A stretch of 64,000 nucleotides of DNA from Deltaproteobacteria bacterium. Lineage in GTDB: Bacteria; Desulfobacterota; Binatia; Binatales; Binataceae. The notes under the pieces are model-generated. The model saw nothing but the letters and a program-made list of their open reading frames with translations. It made no database searches and was not told the origin of the DNA. Location: NCBI GenBank assembly GCA_021817345.1, contig JAKAVC010000138.1, forward strand, positions 1-64,000, written 5' to 3'. Of the stretch, positions 7,441-17,752 are shown one piece after another. The stretch's first letter is position 1. The number at the start of each line of letters is the position of its first letter. The translations under genes and the position numbers were made by a program.

Positions 7441-9573
7441 TTACTCGTAACGCAGCGCTTCGATCGGATTCAGCATCGAGGCCTTGCGCGCCGGATAGAA
7501 GCCGAAGAACATTCCCACTGCGGCCGCGAACACGAACCCGCCGAAAATTGCCGTCGGCGAGACCAGCGTCGGCCATCCCGCGACCATCGAGAGCAGCTTC
7601 GAGCAAAGAATTCCCAGCGCCGCGCCCGCCAGCCCGCCAAGCACACTGAGCAGCGTCGCCTCGACCAGGAACTGAAGCAGGATATGGATTCGCCGCGCGC
7701 CGACCGCCATCCGGATTCCGATCTCGCGGGTTCGCTCGGTCACCGAGACCAGCATGATATTCATGATCCCGATTCCGCCCACGATGAGCGAGATCGAAGC
7801 GACCGCGGCCAGCAGCAGCGTCATCACGCGGCTTGCGCTCTCGGAGGCCTGCGCGATCTCGGCGAGGCTTCGCACTGTAAAGTCGTCATCCTGGCCGGGC
7901 TGAATGTGATGCCGCCGATGGAGGATTTGCTCGATTTGCTTCTGCACCGCCGGCACCGCCGCGGCGCTTTGCGCCTTGACGAAAATGATGTTGACGACAC
8001 CGGAGATCTTAGGCGGGCCCCCGAACGGGCTGATAATCGCGGCGCTCGACTGATAGGCGGGGTTGTTGGCGGTCCAGATCGGCACCCCGATATAGGGATT
8101 GAGAACGGGATTGGTCGATCCCGTGACCGTTGACGGGACGGTCGCGGTCACCTGCGAAGTGCCGAGCACCTTTCGTTCGGCCGTGTTGAACGGAATCAGC
8201 ACCACGTCGTCCTGATCCTGCCCCCAGGAGGATTGGCCCTTGGGCGCAAGCACCCCGATGACACGCAGCGGAAAGTTCTTGACGCGGACAATTGCGCCGA
8301 TCGGATTGTCATTCTGTCCGAAGAGGTTTCGCACCACGGTCTGTCCGAGCAGGCATACCGGAGCCGCGCGCCGGCTCTCCTGCCAGGTAAACGCGCGGCC
8401 CGCCGCGACCGGCCAGTCGCGAATCGGCAGATAGGCCGGGGTAACGCCGTTGATACTGGTACTCCAGTTGCGATTGCCGCTGACGACCTGCGCGATTTGC
8501 CGATCCGAGTAGCTCACATAGGCCACCCCGCGGGCTTCCTTCCTGATCGCCTGCGCGTCGCCCACCGTGAGCGTGGAAGCGCTGCCGAGTCCCGCGCGCA
8601 CCCCAGCCGAGGTGGTCGCGCCGGGAAGCACCACCAGCAGATTGGTGCCGAGGCTCTGGATCTGCGCCTGCACCGACGCGCGCGCTCCGTTGCCCACCGC
8701 GACCATCGCGATTACCGCCGCAACGCCGATAAAAATCCCGAGCATCGTGAGCGCCGAGCGGGTCTTGTTGCGCCTAAGCGCGCGCGCGGCAGCGTTCAGC
8801 GCCATCGACCCGAACGTCGTCCAGTCCTTTTCGGCAGGTTTTGCCACCGCCGCGGGCGCAGGTGCGGCCGCTGTCAATGCAGGTGCGGCGGTACGGCGCG
8901 TATCGGAAATCACCTTGCCGTCGCGGAAGGTCACCACCCGGTCGGCGTACTCGGAAATGTCGGGGTCATGGGTCACGACAATCACGGTCAAACCCTGCTC
9001 GCGATTCAGACGCCGCAGAATCTCCATGATCTCGCTCGAATTGCGCGAATCGAGGTTGCCCGTCGGCTCGTCGGCAAGCAGGATAGCCGGCTGATTGATG
9101 AGCGCCCGCGCGATCGCAACACGCTGCTGCTGGCCGCCGGAGAGCTGACTCGGCGCATTCCGCTCGCGCCCGCCCAGCCCGAGAGTCTCGATGAGTTCAG
9201 CGGCTCGCCTTTCTCCCTCCGGTGTCCATCCCGAGTAGAAAAGCGGCAGTTCGACGTTTTCGATCGCGCTGGTGCGGGCGAGCAGATTGAAGTTCTGAAA
9301 AACGAACCCGATCCGACGGCTTCTAACGTCGGCCAGCGCGTTCTCGTCGAGCGAGGCGACATCCACCCCTTCCAGCAGATAACGGCCGCCGGTCGGACGG
9401 TCCAGGCATCCGAGGATATTCATCAGAGTCGTCTTGCCCGACCCCGAAGCGCCCATTATCGCGACGAACTCACCCTGCTCGATCACCAGATCGACGCCGT
9501 CGAGCGCGTTGACCTCGACTTCGCCGAGCCGGTAAACCTTTTTCAGGCCGACTATTTCGATAACCCTGTTCAT
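7441..9573 (-). CDS. macB: MacB-type ABC exporter, fused ATPase and permease
   Basis: 710 residues. The N-terminal ABC ATPase (about 1-230) has Walker A GASGSGKTT, signature LSGGQQQR and Walker B ILLADEPTGNLDSR, the LolD/MacB subclass pattern. After a linker rich in Ala/Pro comes a first TM helix (TRSALTMLGIFIGVAAVIAMVAVG), a large periplasmic MacB_PCD domain, and three C-terminal TM segments with the FtsX-like TEREIGIRMAVGAR motif. MacB uses ATP hydrolysis to drive a mechanotransmission pump with MacA and a TolC-like channel, exporting macrolides, lipopeptides or other periplasmic substrates. It lies 16 nt downstream of macA in one operon. No TolC homologue is in the window. Confidence 0.92.
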   Translation of the reverse strand: MNRVIEIVGLKKVYRLGEVEVNALDGVDLVIEQGEFVAIMGASGSGKTTLMNILGCLDRPTGGRYLLEGVDVASLDENALADVRSRRIGFVFQNFNLLARTSAIENVELPLFYSGWTPEGERRAAELIETLGLGGRERNAPSQLSGGQQQRVAIARALINQPAILLADEPTGNLDSRNSSEIMEILRRLNREQGLTVIVVTHDPDISEYADRVVTFRDGKVISDTRRTAAPALTAAAPAPAAVAKPAEKDWTTFGSMALNAAARALRRNKTRSALTMLGIFIGVAAVIAMVAVGNGARASVQAQIQSLGTNLLVVLPGATTSAGVRAGLGSASTLTVGDAQAIRKEARGVAYVSYSDRQIAQVVSGNRNWSTSINGVTPAYLPIRDWPVAAGRAFTWQESRRAAPVCLLGQTVVRNLFGQNDNPIGAIVRVKNFPLRVIGVLAPKGQSSWGQDQDDVVLIPFNTAERKVLGTSQVTATVPSTVTGSTNPVLNPYIGVPIWTANNPAYQSSAAIISPFGGPPKISGVVNIIFVKAQSAAAVPAVQKQIEQILHRRHHIQPGQDDDFTVRSLAEIAQASESASRVMTLLLAAVASISLIVGGIGIMNIMLVSVTERTREIGIRMAVGARRIHILLQFLVEATLLSVLGGLAGAALGILCSKLLSMVAGWPTLVSPTAIFGGFVFAAAVGMFFGFYPARKASMLNPIEALRYE

Positions 9574-9589
9574 CGCACGCCCGGAACCA

Positions 9590-10789
9590 TCAGTGGGGGA
9601 AGAAAAGCGGCCGCGCCGACTTCTGGGCGGCGACCGGCAGGGTTTGATCCACCACCACTTCTTCGCCGACCCGAAGCGGTCCGCTCAGCACTTCGACCAG
9701 GCTGCCATCGCTGAGTCCGGTCAGAATCGATACGGGCTTTATCCCCTTCCCGCTCCTTACCCACACGCGCGCCTGATGCGAGAGGCTGTCGGCGACGGCG
9801 GGCACCGACGGCGAGCCCTTAAGCCCGCTTGGCGAGAAGCGAAGAGCTTGTTCGGGAATACGAAGCACGTTGTCGCGCCGCGCCGTGATAATCGTCACGT
9901 CGGCGGTCATCCCGGGTTTGAGCAGAAATTCGGGGTTGGGCACGTTCACGACCACATCGTAGGTGACCACGTTCTGCACCGTAATCGGCGCCTGGCGCAC
10001 CTGTCCGACCGTGCCTTCGAATTTCCGGTCCGGAAACGCATCCACCGTGAATTCCGCGTTCTCGCCTGTATGGACGTTGCCGATATCCGATTCGCTGACG
10101 TTGGTATCGACCTGCATCTTGGTCAGATCCCTGGCGATTAGAAACAATGTTGGCGTCTGGAAACTCGCCGCGACCGTCTGCCCGACGTCCACGTTGCGCG
10201 AAACCACCGTGCCATCGACCGGCGAAACGATATTGGTGTAACCGAGGTTGACTTCGGCCTCGTGCAGATTCGCCTGCTGCTGCATGATGTTGGCCTTATC
10301 GAGATCGACCTGCGCCTTGGATTGCTGATAGGCACTAAAGGCATTGTCGAACTGATCCTGAGAGATGACGCGGCTCTTCAGGAGCTCGCGGTCGCGTTCC
10401 CAGGTTATTTTGTTGTAGGCGAGCGCGGCCTGATCCTTCTCGAGCTGCGCGCGCGCATTGGCGAGCGCCGCGCGCGACTCCGCCACCTTTACCTCAAAGG
10501 GCCGCGGGTCGATCTTCGCGATCAACTGACCCTGTTTAACCGGCGAATTGAAGTCCGCGTAAATCGACTGGATCGGTCCCGAAACATAGCTTCCAACCTG
10601 GACCGTTATGACCGGATTGACGGTCCCGGTCGCGCTGACCGATCTGATAATCGACCCGCGGGTGACCGTGGCGGTCACATACCGTGGCGCCTCTTCTCCG
10701 CCCCGCATCAGCATATAAGCGGTCATGCCGGCCACAATCACGACCAGGAGCAGCGCCCACCGCGCATTTTTTCGGGAGAAAAGTTTCAT
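9590..10789 (-). CDS. macA: MacA-type periplasmic adaptor (membrane fusion protein)
   Basis: 399 residues when started at the ATG giving MKLFSRKNARW. The track ORF extends far upstream through antisense sequence and should be trimmed. One N-terminal TM/signal anchor (ALLLVVIVAGMTAYMLM) precedes the adaptor body: split lipoyl domain (GTVNPVITVQVGSYVSGPI and GYTNIVSPVDGTVVSR), an alpha-helical hairpin rich in Ala/Gln/Lys between them (about 95-180), and beta-barrel/membrane-proximal domains. It links MacB to an outer-membrane channel. A perfect TATAAT lies only 12 nt upstream of the ATG on this strand, so the mRNA probably has a very short leader. The stop is 16 nt before macB. Confidence 0.92.
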   Translation of the reverse strand: MKLFSRKNARWALLLVVIVAGMTAYMLMRGGEEAPRYVTATVTRGSIIRSVSATGTVNPVITVQVGSYVSGPIQSIYADFNSPVKQGQLIAKIDPRPFEVKVAESRAALANARAQLEKDQAALAYNKITWERDRELLKSRVISQDQFDNAFSAYQQSKAQVDLDKANIMQQQANLHEAEVNLGYTNIVSPVDGTVVSRNVDVGQTVAASFQTPTLFLIARDLTKMQVDTNVSESDIGNVHTGENAEFTVDAFPDRKFEGTVGQVRQAPITVQNVVTYDVVVNVPNPEFLLKPGMTADVTIITARRDNVLRIPEQALRFSPSGLKGSPSVPAVADSLSHQARVWVRSGKGIKPVSILTGLSDGSLVEVLSGPLRVGEEVVVDQTLPVAAQKSARPLFFPH

Positions 10790-10801
10790 CGGAAGAATTC
10801 C

Positions 10802-10807
10802 ATTATA
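10802..10807 (-). promoter_or_regulatory. TATAAT -10 box of macAB
   Basis: A perfect minus-strand TATAAT ends 12 nt before the macA ATG. No good -35 is visible. With transcription starting 6-7 nt downstream, the leader would be only about 5 nt. Confidence 0.5.
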
Positions 10808-10945
10808 GAAGCGGCCACGGGCTAAGGCCCTCCTGACTCTTAGACGCACAATCCCGACACGTGTTACAGGCTTATGCATGCGGCCTGCCAACCGCGTGCC
10901 GCATCGGCGAGCGGAGAAAGATTCAGCAATCGGGGAGGATTTTCG

Positions 10946-12154
10946 ATGGTCGGCGAGGCGCCGCTCAAAGGAATAAGAGTTCTCGATCTGACGCGCTACC
11001 TGGCCGGTCCGTTCTGCACCCAAATCCTGGGCGATTATGGCGCCGAAGTGCTCAAGATCGAGCCGGTCGAGGGTGGACGTTCGGAGATGGGCAAATATAC
11101 CGGGCGCGACAGCTATTTCTTCATGAGTGCGAACCGCTCCAAGAAAAGCGTCCAATTGGCCATAAAGAAACCCGAGGGGCGCAACCTCCTGCTCCGGCTC
11201 GCGGACCGCGCCGACGTTATCGTTGACAACTTCAGGCCGGGCGTGATGGACGCGATGGGTCTCGGGCACGCGACGCTGTCGGCGCGCAACCCCCGCATCA
11301 TCACCTGCAATATCTCGGGCGTCGGGCCAAGCGGCCCGTTTCGCGACCGTCCCGGGTTCGACCAGATTGCGCAGGGGATGTCGGGCCTGATGAGCGTGAC
11401 GGGAACCGAGCAAAGCGGGCCCACGCGCGTCGGAATCGCAATCTGCGACCTTTTGGCGGGAATCTTCGCCGCCCAAGGCATCCTGCTCGCCCTCGAAGCG
11501 CGCCATCGCACGGGCAAGGGCCAACGCGTCGAGACCTCGCTGGTCGAATCTATTGTCAGCATCCTTAGCTGGTCGGCGGGTATTTATTTCGAGACCGGCA
11601 AATCGCCCCGCCCGCAGGGCAACCATCACCCGCTCTCGGCGCCGCACGGCGTCTTTCACGCCGCCGACCGCCCGTTCAATATCGCGGTCGGAAACGAGGC
11701 GATGTGGCGCAAGTTCACCGCGGTGCTCGGAAGGCCGGAACTCGCCGCCGACGAGCGTTTCACCACGGTCGGATTGAGGGTCAGAAACCGCGACGCGCTA
11801 AGCGGCGAAATCGACCGCGCCCTTGCGGGCCATCCCGCCGACTACTGGATCGAGATGTTCAACCGCGAGGGTATCCCGTCCGGGCCGATCCTGACGATCG
11901 AAGAGATGTTTCAGCATCCGCAGACTGCGGCGCGCGAGATGCTGCTCCGGATGGAGCATCCTGTGCTGGGCACGTTTATGACGACCGGGCTTGCCGCGAA
12001 GCTCAGCGAAACGCCGGGTAGGATGTCGCGCCCGCCGCTTCTGGGCGAGCATACCGAGGAGGTGCTTGGCGAGTACGGACTCGATGCCAGGGAAATCGCG
12101 CGCCTTCGCGCGGCCGGGGTAATTGGCGGGCAAAAAGAAACGGCCCGGGCGTGA
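10946..12154 (+). CDS. Class III CoA transferase (CaiB/BaiF family)
   Basis: 402 residues from the ATG at 10946, chosen because GGGGAGG sits 7 nt upstream and MVGEAPLKGIRVLDLTRYLAGP is the family N-terminus. Class III enzymes move CoA between acyl groups through an aspartyl-CoA intermediate. The catalytic Asp is probably that in VGIAICDLLAG, followed by the hallmark RTGKGQRVETSLVES. Other family blocks are GDYGAEVLKIEPVEGG and NRSKKSVQLAIKKPEG. The substrate cannot be inferred: the family includes formyl-CoA, carnitinyl-CoA, benzylsuccinate and bile-acid CoA transferases. It is divergent from macA and convergent with rpoD, with no pathway partner alongside. Its last codons overlap the rpoD terminator hairpin. 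Confidence 0.9.
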   Translation: MVGEAPLKGIRVLDLTRYLAGPFCTQILGDYGAEVLKIEPVEGGRSEMGKYTGRDSYFFMSANRSKKSVQLAIKKPEGRNLLLRLADRADVIVDNFRPGVMDAMGLGHATLSARNPRIITCNISGVGPSGPFRDRPGFDQIAQGMSGLMSVTGTEQSGPTRVGIAICDLLAGIFAAQGILLALEARHRTGKGQRVETSLVESIVSILSWSAGIYFETGKSPRPQGNHHPLSAPHGVFHAADRPFNIAVGNEAMWRKFTAVLGRPELAADERFTTVGLRVRNRDALSGEIDRALAGHPADYWIEMFNREGIPSGPILTIEEMFQHPQTAAREMLLRMEHPVLGTFMTTGLAAKLSETPGRMSRPPLLGEHTEEVLGEYGLDAREIARLRAAGVIGGQKETARA

Positions 12155-12167
12155 CGCTACGGGCCGT
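12131..12167 (-). terminator. rpoD intrinsic terminator
   Basis: ACGGCCC / GGGCCGT (12140-12146 with 12161-12167) is followed on the minus strand by TTTCTTTTT. It overlaps the 3' end of the convergent CoA transferase gene. Confidence 0.8.
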
Positions 12168-12191
12168 CGGTTTGCCTATCGAACCAAATCC

Positions 12192-13958
<1,767 letters not shown>

Positions 13959-14325
13959 TCTTCAATAATTCCGCCAATTCAAACGCCGCACCGGGCTCGG
14001 AGCGGGAGGATAGCAGAATCAACGCACATTAGAAGTCGGGAAGGACAGGTTCGACAGCCAACATTCTCGGCGAGAGCGTGCTCAAACGCAGCCATATGGC
14101 GCCGAACTATCCAAGTTACCCGCGAGACGGCCCGCGTGTCAAACCTTCCACTGTAAAAGACGGCTTCGCGCCCCCGATGTTTCATTGCCGATTCCCCGGT
14201 CTTGCCCGCATTCATAATTATATGCATCCTAAAACATCTTTGCCCGTGAAAAACTGTAATAATTCCCTTGTCATCTGCGCGCACTTCTCGATCTCCGCGC
14301 CTGACCAGCCGCGCCGCGCCCAATA
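13959..14325. other. 367-nt divergent intergenic region between rpoD and the CaCA exchanger
   Basis: This is one of the AT-richer patches of the window. A minus-strand TATAAT (14217-14222, in TGCATATAATTATG) could be the -10 of rpoD; no convincing -35 is seen. The reading frames over it look like random translations, with no family signal. I see no tRNA or structured RNA. Confidence 0.4.
14217..14222 (-). promoter_or_regulatory. Possible rpoD -10 box
   Basis: TATAAT on the minus strand sits in an AT-rich island, about 260 nt upstream of the rpoD start. The -35 region is weak, so this is tentative. Confidence 0.35.
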
Positions 14326-15348
14326 TTGACCGCGCATCTGATACTGCTTGCCCTGAGCTTCGTCATAATCCTGCTCGGCTCGGAGCTCTTTACCAACGGC
14401 GTCGAATGGGCCGGCGAGCGCTTTGGACTGGCGGAAGCTGCGGTCGGAAGCCTGCTTGCCGCGGTCGGAACCGCCCTGCCCGAGACTTTTATCCCGGCAA
14501 TCGCGCTCTTCATGAGCCGCGGCCATCCGGGCCCCCATTCCGCCGTCGGCATCGGGGCAATCGTCGGCGCGCCGCTGATGCTCTCGACGGTCGCGCTGCT
14601 GGTGATGGGGGTGGCGGCGCTGGTTTTCCGCAGCCGCCGCAAGCGAATCGGCCTGACCGTGGTCCGTGAGGACGCGCGCCGCGACCTCGGATTTTTCCTG
14701 CCCATCTTTGTCGCGGTCGTCCTGCTCGGCGGCCTCGTGGACTTGGGCCCGATACTGCGGCGGATGAGCGCGATACTGCTCCTTTTCCTCTATGTCTTTT
14801 ACGCGTGGAAGATGCTTCAGATACGGCGACGCGCCGAGGCCGAGGTCGAGCACGGACTCTATTTCGAGAGCCTGTTCGGCGGACGCCCGGACGCGCCGCG
14901 GCTATGGCCGACGGTCGCGCAAGTGCTCGCGGGAACGGCGGCGATACTTTTCGGCGCACGCACATTTGTTGATGAGATCGTCCTGTTTTCCGCTCACGCC
15001 GGAATAGCGCCGGGCGTGCTCTCGCTCATCCTGAGCCCGCTCGCCACCGAATTGCCGGAAAAATACAACTCCGTAATCTGGATTCGCCAGCGCAAGGACC
15101 ATCTGGCGCTAGGTAATATCACGGGCGCGATGGTCTTCCAGTCGTGTATCCCGGTGGCGCTCGGTCTCGCTTACAGCCCGTGGCATCTGGGCGCCCCGGA
15201 ACTGCTCGCGGGCGGCGTCACGATCGTTTCTTCGGCGTTGCTTTACGCCAATCTCCGCGACTCGAAGCTGACCATGCCTGCCCTGATGCTCGGCGGGGTT
15301 GCCTACGCGGTCTTTATCGCGGGACTCGCCTGGATGGGCACGCTGTGA
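14326..15348 (+). CDS. Na+/Ca2+ exchanger family (CaCA) membrane protein
   Basis: 340 residues from a TTG start. About ten hydrophobic segments are arranged as two inverted halves. The alpha-1 repeat is GSLLAAVGTALPETFIPAIAL, with the G-T-x-x-P-E motif that binds cations. The alpha-2 repeat is LILSPLATELPEKYNSVIWI followed by GNITGAMVFQSC. The second repeat has T-E-L-P-E in place of the more common T-S-x-P-E. The family exchanges Ca2+ or other cations for Na+, K+ or H+ across the cytoplasmic membrane. The basic loop RSRRKRIGLT lies between the halves. The start is uncertain because TTG has no clear Shine-Dalgarno; the protein begins directly with a TM helix, so little could be missing. It is followed 52 nt later by the polymerase gene on the same strand. 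Confidence 0.82.
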   Translation: MTAHLILLALSFVIILLGSELFTNGVEWAGERFGLAEAAVGSLLAAVGTALPETFIPAIALFMSRGHPGPHSAVGIGAIVGAPLMLSTVALLVMGVAALVFRSRRKRIGLTVVREDARRDLGFFLPIFVAVVLLGGLVDLGPILRRMSAILLLFLYVFYAWKMLQIRRRAEAEVEHGLYFESLFGGRPDAPRLWPTVAQVLAGTAAILFGARTFVDEIVLFSAHAGIAPGVLSLILSPLATELPEKYNSVIWIRQRKDHLALGNITGAMVFQSCIPVALGLAYSPWHLGAPELLAGGVTIVSSALLYANLRDSKLTMPALMLGGVAYAVFIAGLAWMGTL

Positions 15349-15400
15349 GCGGGCGTATGCCCGTGCAAATGGGCCGCGGCGGTGCGAAACTTTGGATCGC

Positions 15401-17749
15401 ATGGCGCCGATGAACCCGTGGCAGGAAATATCGGCCGATTTCTATCGCAACCGGCTGCTGTTCGGCGACCCGAGCGAGCCTCGAATTGTCGCGGTCGAGA
15501 TTGCCTCGCGCAAGGAGGTGGAAATTTTCCGCCGCCAGGGCGAAAGCCTGGTCCGGGAACGCCGCCCGCTTTGCCTGTTCGCCCTGCTCGACGATCCCGC
15601 GCGGCTTCAGGGTCTTAAGGCGCGCTACGAAGTCAGCGATCTCGCCGGTGATTTCCCGCTGCGCTACCTCGTCACCCTCGACTCGACCGACGCGCTCGAC
15701 GCCTTGAAACGCCATCTGCGCGCCGCCACCGGCAAGACCGCCGGCGCACCCGACGCTTCCTACCTGGTGCTGGCCGATCCGATCGAGCAGCACCTGATGC
15801 TGACCGGGATGACGCACTTCATCGGGCTTGAATTCGCCGACCTGCGCCGCCTGCAGCTCGATATCGAGACCTACATCAGCCCCGGATTTGAATTTCCTTC
15901 GGCCGCGCGCGAAACCGACCGGATAATCGCGATCTCGATCGCCGATTCGACCGGCTTCGAATGCGTGCTGCGAGGCGATCAGATGGACGAGCGCGCGATG
16001 CTCGAGGAGATGGTCCGGCTCGTCGGCGAGCGCGACCCCGACGTAATCGAGGGGCATAACCTGTTCCGCTTCGATTTCGAGTACCTGGAAGCGCGAGCGC
16101 GCCGGCTCGGGGTCAAGCTCGCGCTCGGACGCGACGGCCGGGAGATGCGTGCGCGGCCGTCGCGGCTTCAAATCGCGGAACGCTCGATCGCCTATCGGCG
16201 TTACGACATTTACGGCCGAAGCATTATCGACACGTGGATTCTCGCCCAGCATTACGATATCGCAAGCCGCGAGCTGGAAGGCTTCGGACTTAAACAGCTT
16301 GCGCAGCATTTCGGCCTGGCCCGCGACGCGCGCGTCTATATCGATGCGTCGCGAGTCCGCGAATATTTCGAGCGCGATCCCGACACGCTTTTCGAATACG
16401 CGCTCGATGACGCGCGTGAGACGCGCGCGCTGGCCGAACTGCTCGCGCCGAGCTACTTCGTGCAGGCGCAGATCTTCCCCTACTCGTACCAGAACGCGGT
16501 CTTGCGCGGGAACGCGACCAAGATCGACGCCCTGATGCTTCGCGCCTACCTGGCGCAGCGCCATTCGGTCCCGCTGCCGGCGCCGCCCAGGCCGGTCGCG
16601 GGCGGATACACTGAGATGCGGCGATGCGGCGTTGCGAAGAACGTGTTCCATTGCGACGTGACCTCGCTTTATCCGTCGCTGATGCTCCAGTTCCGCCATG
16701 CGCCGGCCTCGGACCGCCTCGGCGTGTTCCTCAGGATGCTGGAGGATCTGCGGAGCTTCCGCGTGCGCGCAAAGGCGGCTGTGCGGGAGCTCGAAGGCGG
16801 CGCGCGGCGCAATATGGAAGCGCTCCAGCAGACGTTCAAGATCCTGATCAACTCGTTTTACGGGTACCTCGGCTTCTCGATGGGCCATTTCAACGACTTC
16901 GACCAGGCCAACGCCGTGACCCGGCGCGGACGCGAGCTTATCCAGCTTGCGATAGCTGGACTCGAAGAGCGCGGCGCCGAGGTAATCGAGGTCGATACCG
17001 ACGGAATCTATTTCGTGCTGCCCGATAAATCGGACAGCCTGGAGAAGGCCGAAGCCCTGCTCGAGGAAATCGGCGCGATGATGCCCGAGGGAATCCGCCT
17101 CGAAATCGACGGCGAGTACGCCGCGATGTTCAGCTACAAGATGAAGAACTACGTGCTGATGGAGCGCTCGGGCGAGATGACGATTCGCGGCTCGGGGCTC
17201 AAATCGCGCGGACTCGAGCGCTTCCAGCGCCGTTTCATGGAAGAGACGTTCCGCCTCCTGATGGCCGGCGAAGGCGACCGGCTGAAGGCGCTCCGCGACG
17301 ACTACCACAAGCGTATCGGCGCTCATGCGCTTGGCATCACGGAACTGATGAAGACCGAGACGCTTCAGGATTCGCTCGACAGTTATCGCGACAAGGTCGG
17401 CGGCAAGCGCCGCAATCTGTCCGCCGCCTACGAACTCGCGCTCAAGTCCGGGCGCGGCTATATCGCGGGCGACCAGGTCTCCTACTACGTCACCGGACAG
17501 ACCAGGCGGATCAAGGTCGCGGCGGCGGCGAAGCTGGTCTCGGAATATGACCCCTCGAATCCCGACGAAAATGTCGAGTATTACCAGGCGAAACTGAACG
17601 ACCTGTACGAGAAATTCCGCCCGTTCGCCGAGCGCCCCGGACTGTTTGCGGCCTCGGAGTTCGAGCAGGGCTCGTCCGCGGCCGAAGCGGCGCAGGGCGA
17701 AATCTTCGGCGCCGGAGCGTCCGAGGCCGAATCCAAGGACGGCGAATAG
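15401..17749 (+). CDS. Family B DNA polymerase with 3'-5' exonuclease
   Basis: 782 residues from the ATG giving MAPMNPWQEI. The track ORF starts 34 codons earlier inside the exchanger gene. The exonuclease domain has Exo I LDIETY (D154 region), Exo II GHNLFRFDFEYL and Exo III YALDDARETRAL. The polymerase domain has motif A DVTSLYPSLM (D419), motif B KILINSFYGYLG and motif C VIEVDTDGIYF (D532). All metal-binding aspartates are present, so the enzyme should be active with proofreading. It is about the size of E. coli Pol II (783 residues). Bacterial PolB enzymes act in damage tolerance and replication restart; a replicative role is unlikely in this kind of genome. The C-terminus after about 730 is acidic and low complexity. 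It stops 3 nt before the convergent nitronate monooxygenase stop. Confidence 0.92.
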   Translation: MAPMNPWQEISADFYRNRLLFGDPSEPRIVAVEIASRKEVEIFRRQGESLVRERRPLCLFALLDDPARLQGLKARYEVSDLAGDFPLRYLVTLDSTDALDALKRHLRAATGKTAGAPDASYLVLADPIEQHLMLTGMTHFIGLEFADLRRLQLDIETYISPGFEFPSAARETDRIIAISIADSTGFECVLRGDQMDERAMLEEMVRLVGERDPDVIEGHNLFRFDFEYLEARARRLGVKLALGRDGREMRARPSRLQIAERSIAYRRYDIYGRSIIDTWILAQHYDIASRELEGFGLKQLAQHFGLARDARVYIDASRVREYFERDPDTLFEYALDDARETRALAELLAPSYFVQAQIFPYSYQNAVLRGNATKIDALMLRAYLAQRHSVPLPAPPRPVAGGYTEMRRCGVAKNVFHCDVTSLYPSLMLQFRHAPASDRLGVFLRMLEDLRSFRVRAKAAVRELEGGARRNMEALQQTFKILINSFYGYLGFSMGHFNDFDQANAVTRRGRELIQLAIAGLEERGAEVIEVDTDGIYFVLPDKSDSLEKAEALLEEIGAMMPEGIRLEIDGEYAAMFSYKMKNYVLMERSGEMTIRGSGLKSRGLERFQRRFMEETFRLLMAGEGDRLKALRDDYHKRIGAHALGITELMKTETLQDSLDSYRDKVGGKRRNLSAAYELALKSGRGYIAGDQVSYYVTGQTRRIKVAAAAKLVSEYDPSNPDENVEYYQAKLNDLYEKFRPFAERPGLFAASEFEQGSSAAEAAQGEIFGAGASEAESKDGE

Positions 17750-17752
17750 CGG

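Noticed and set aside
7182-7649. Plus-strand ORF MMSRVKAREKMAQ... in the DUF1329-macB gap
   Set aside because: Its first codons are the complement of the conserved TTGACA promoter box, it lacks a ribosome-binding site, and it continues antisense into macB.
8233-9714. 493-residue plus-strand ORF opposite macB
   Set aside because: Antisense shadow of macB with repetitive Arg/His-rich composition.
15314-17326. 670-residue minus-strand ORF opposite the family B polymerase
   Set aside because: Antisense shadow; the plus-strand frame has all polymerase and exonuclease motifs.
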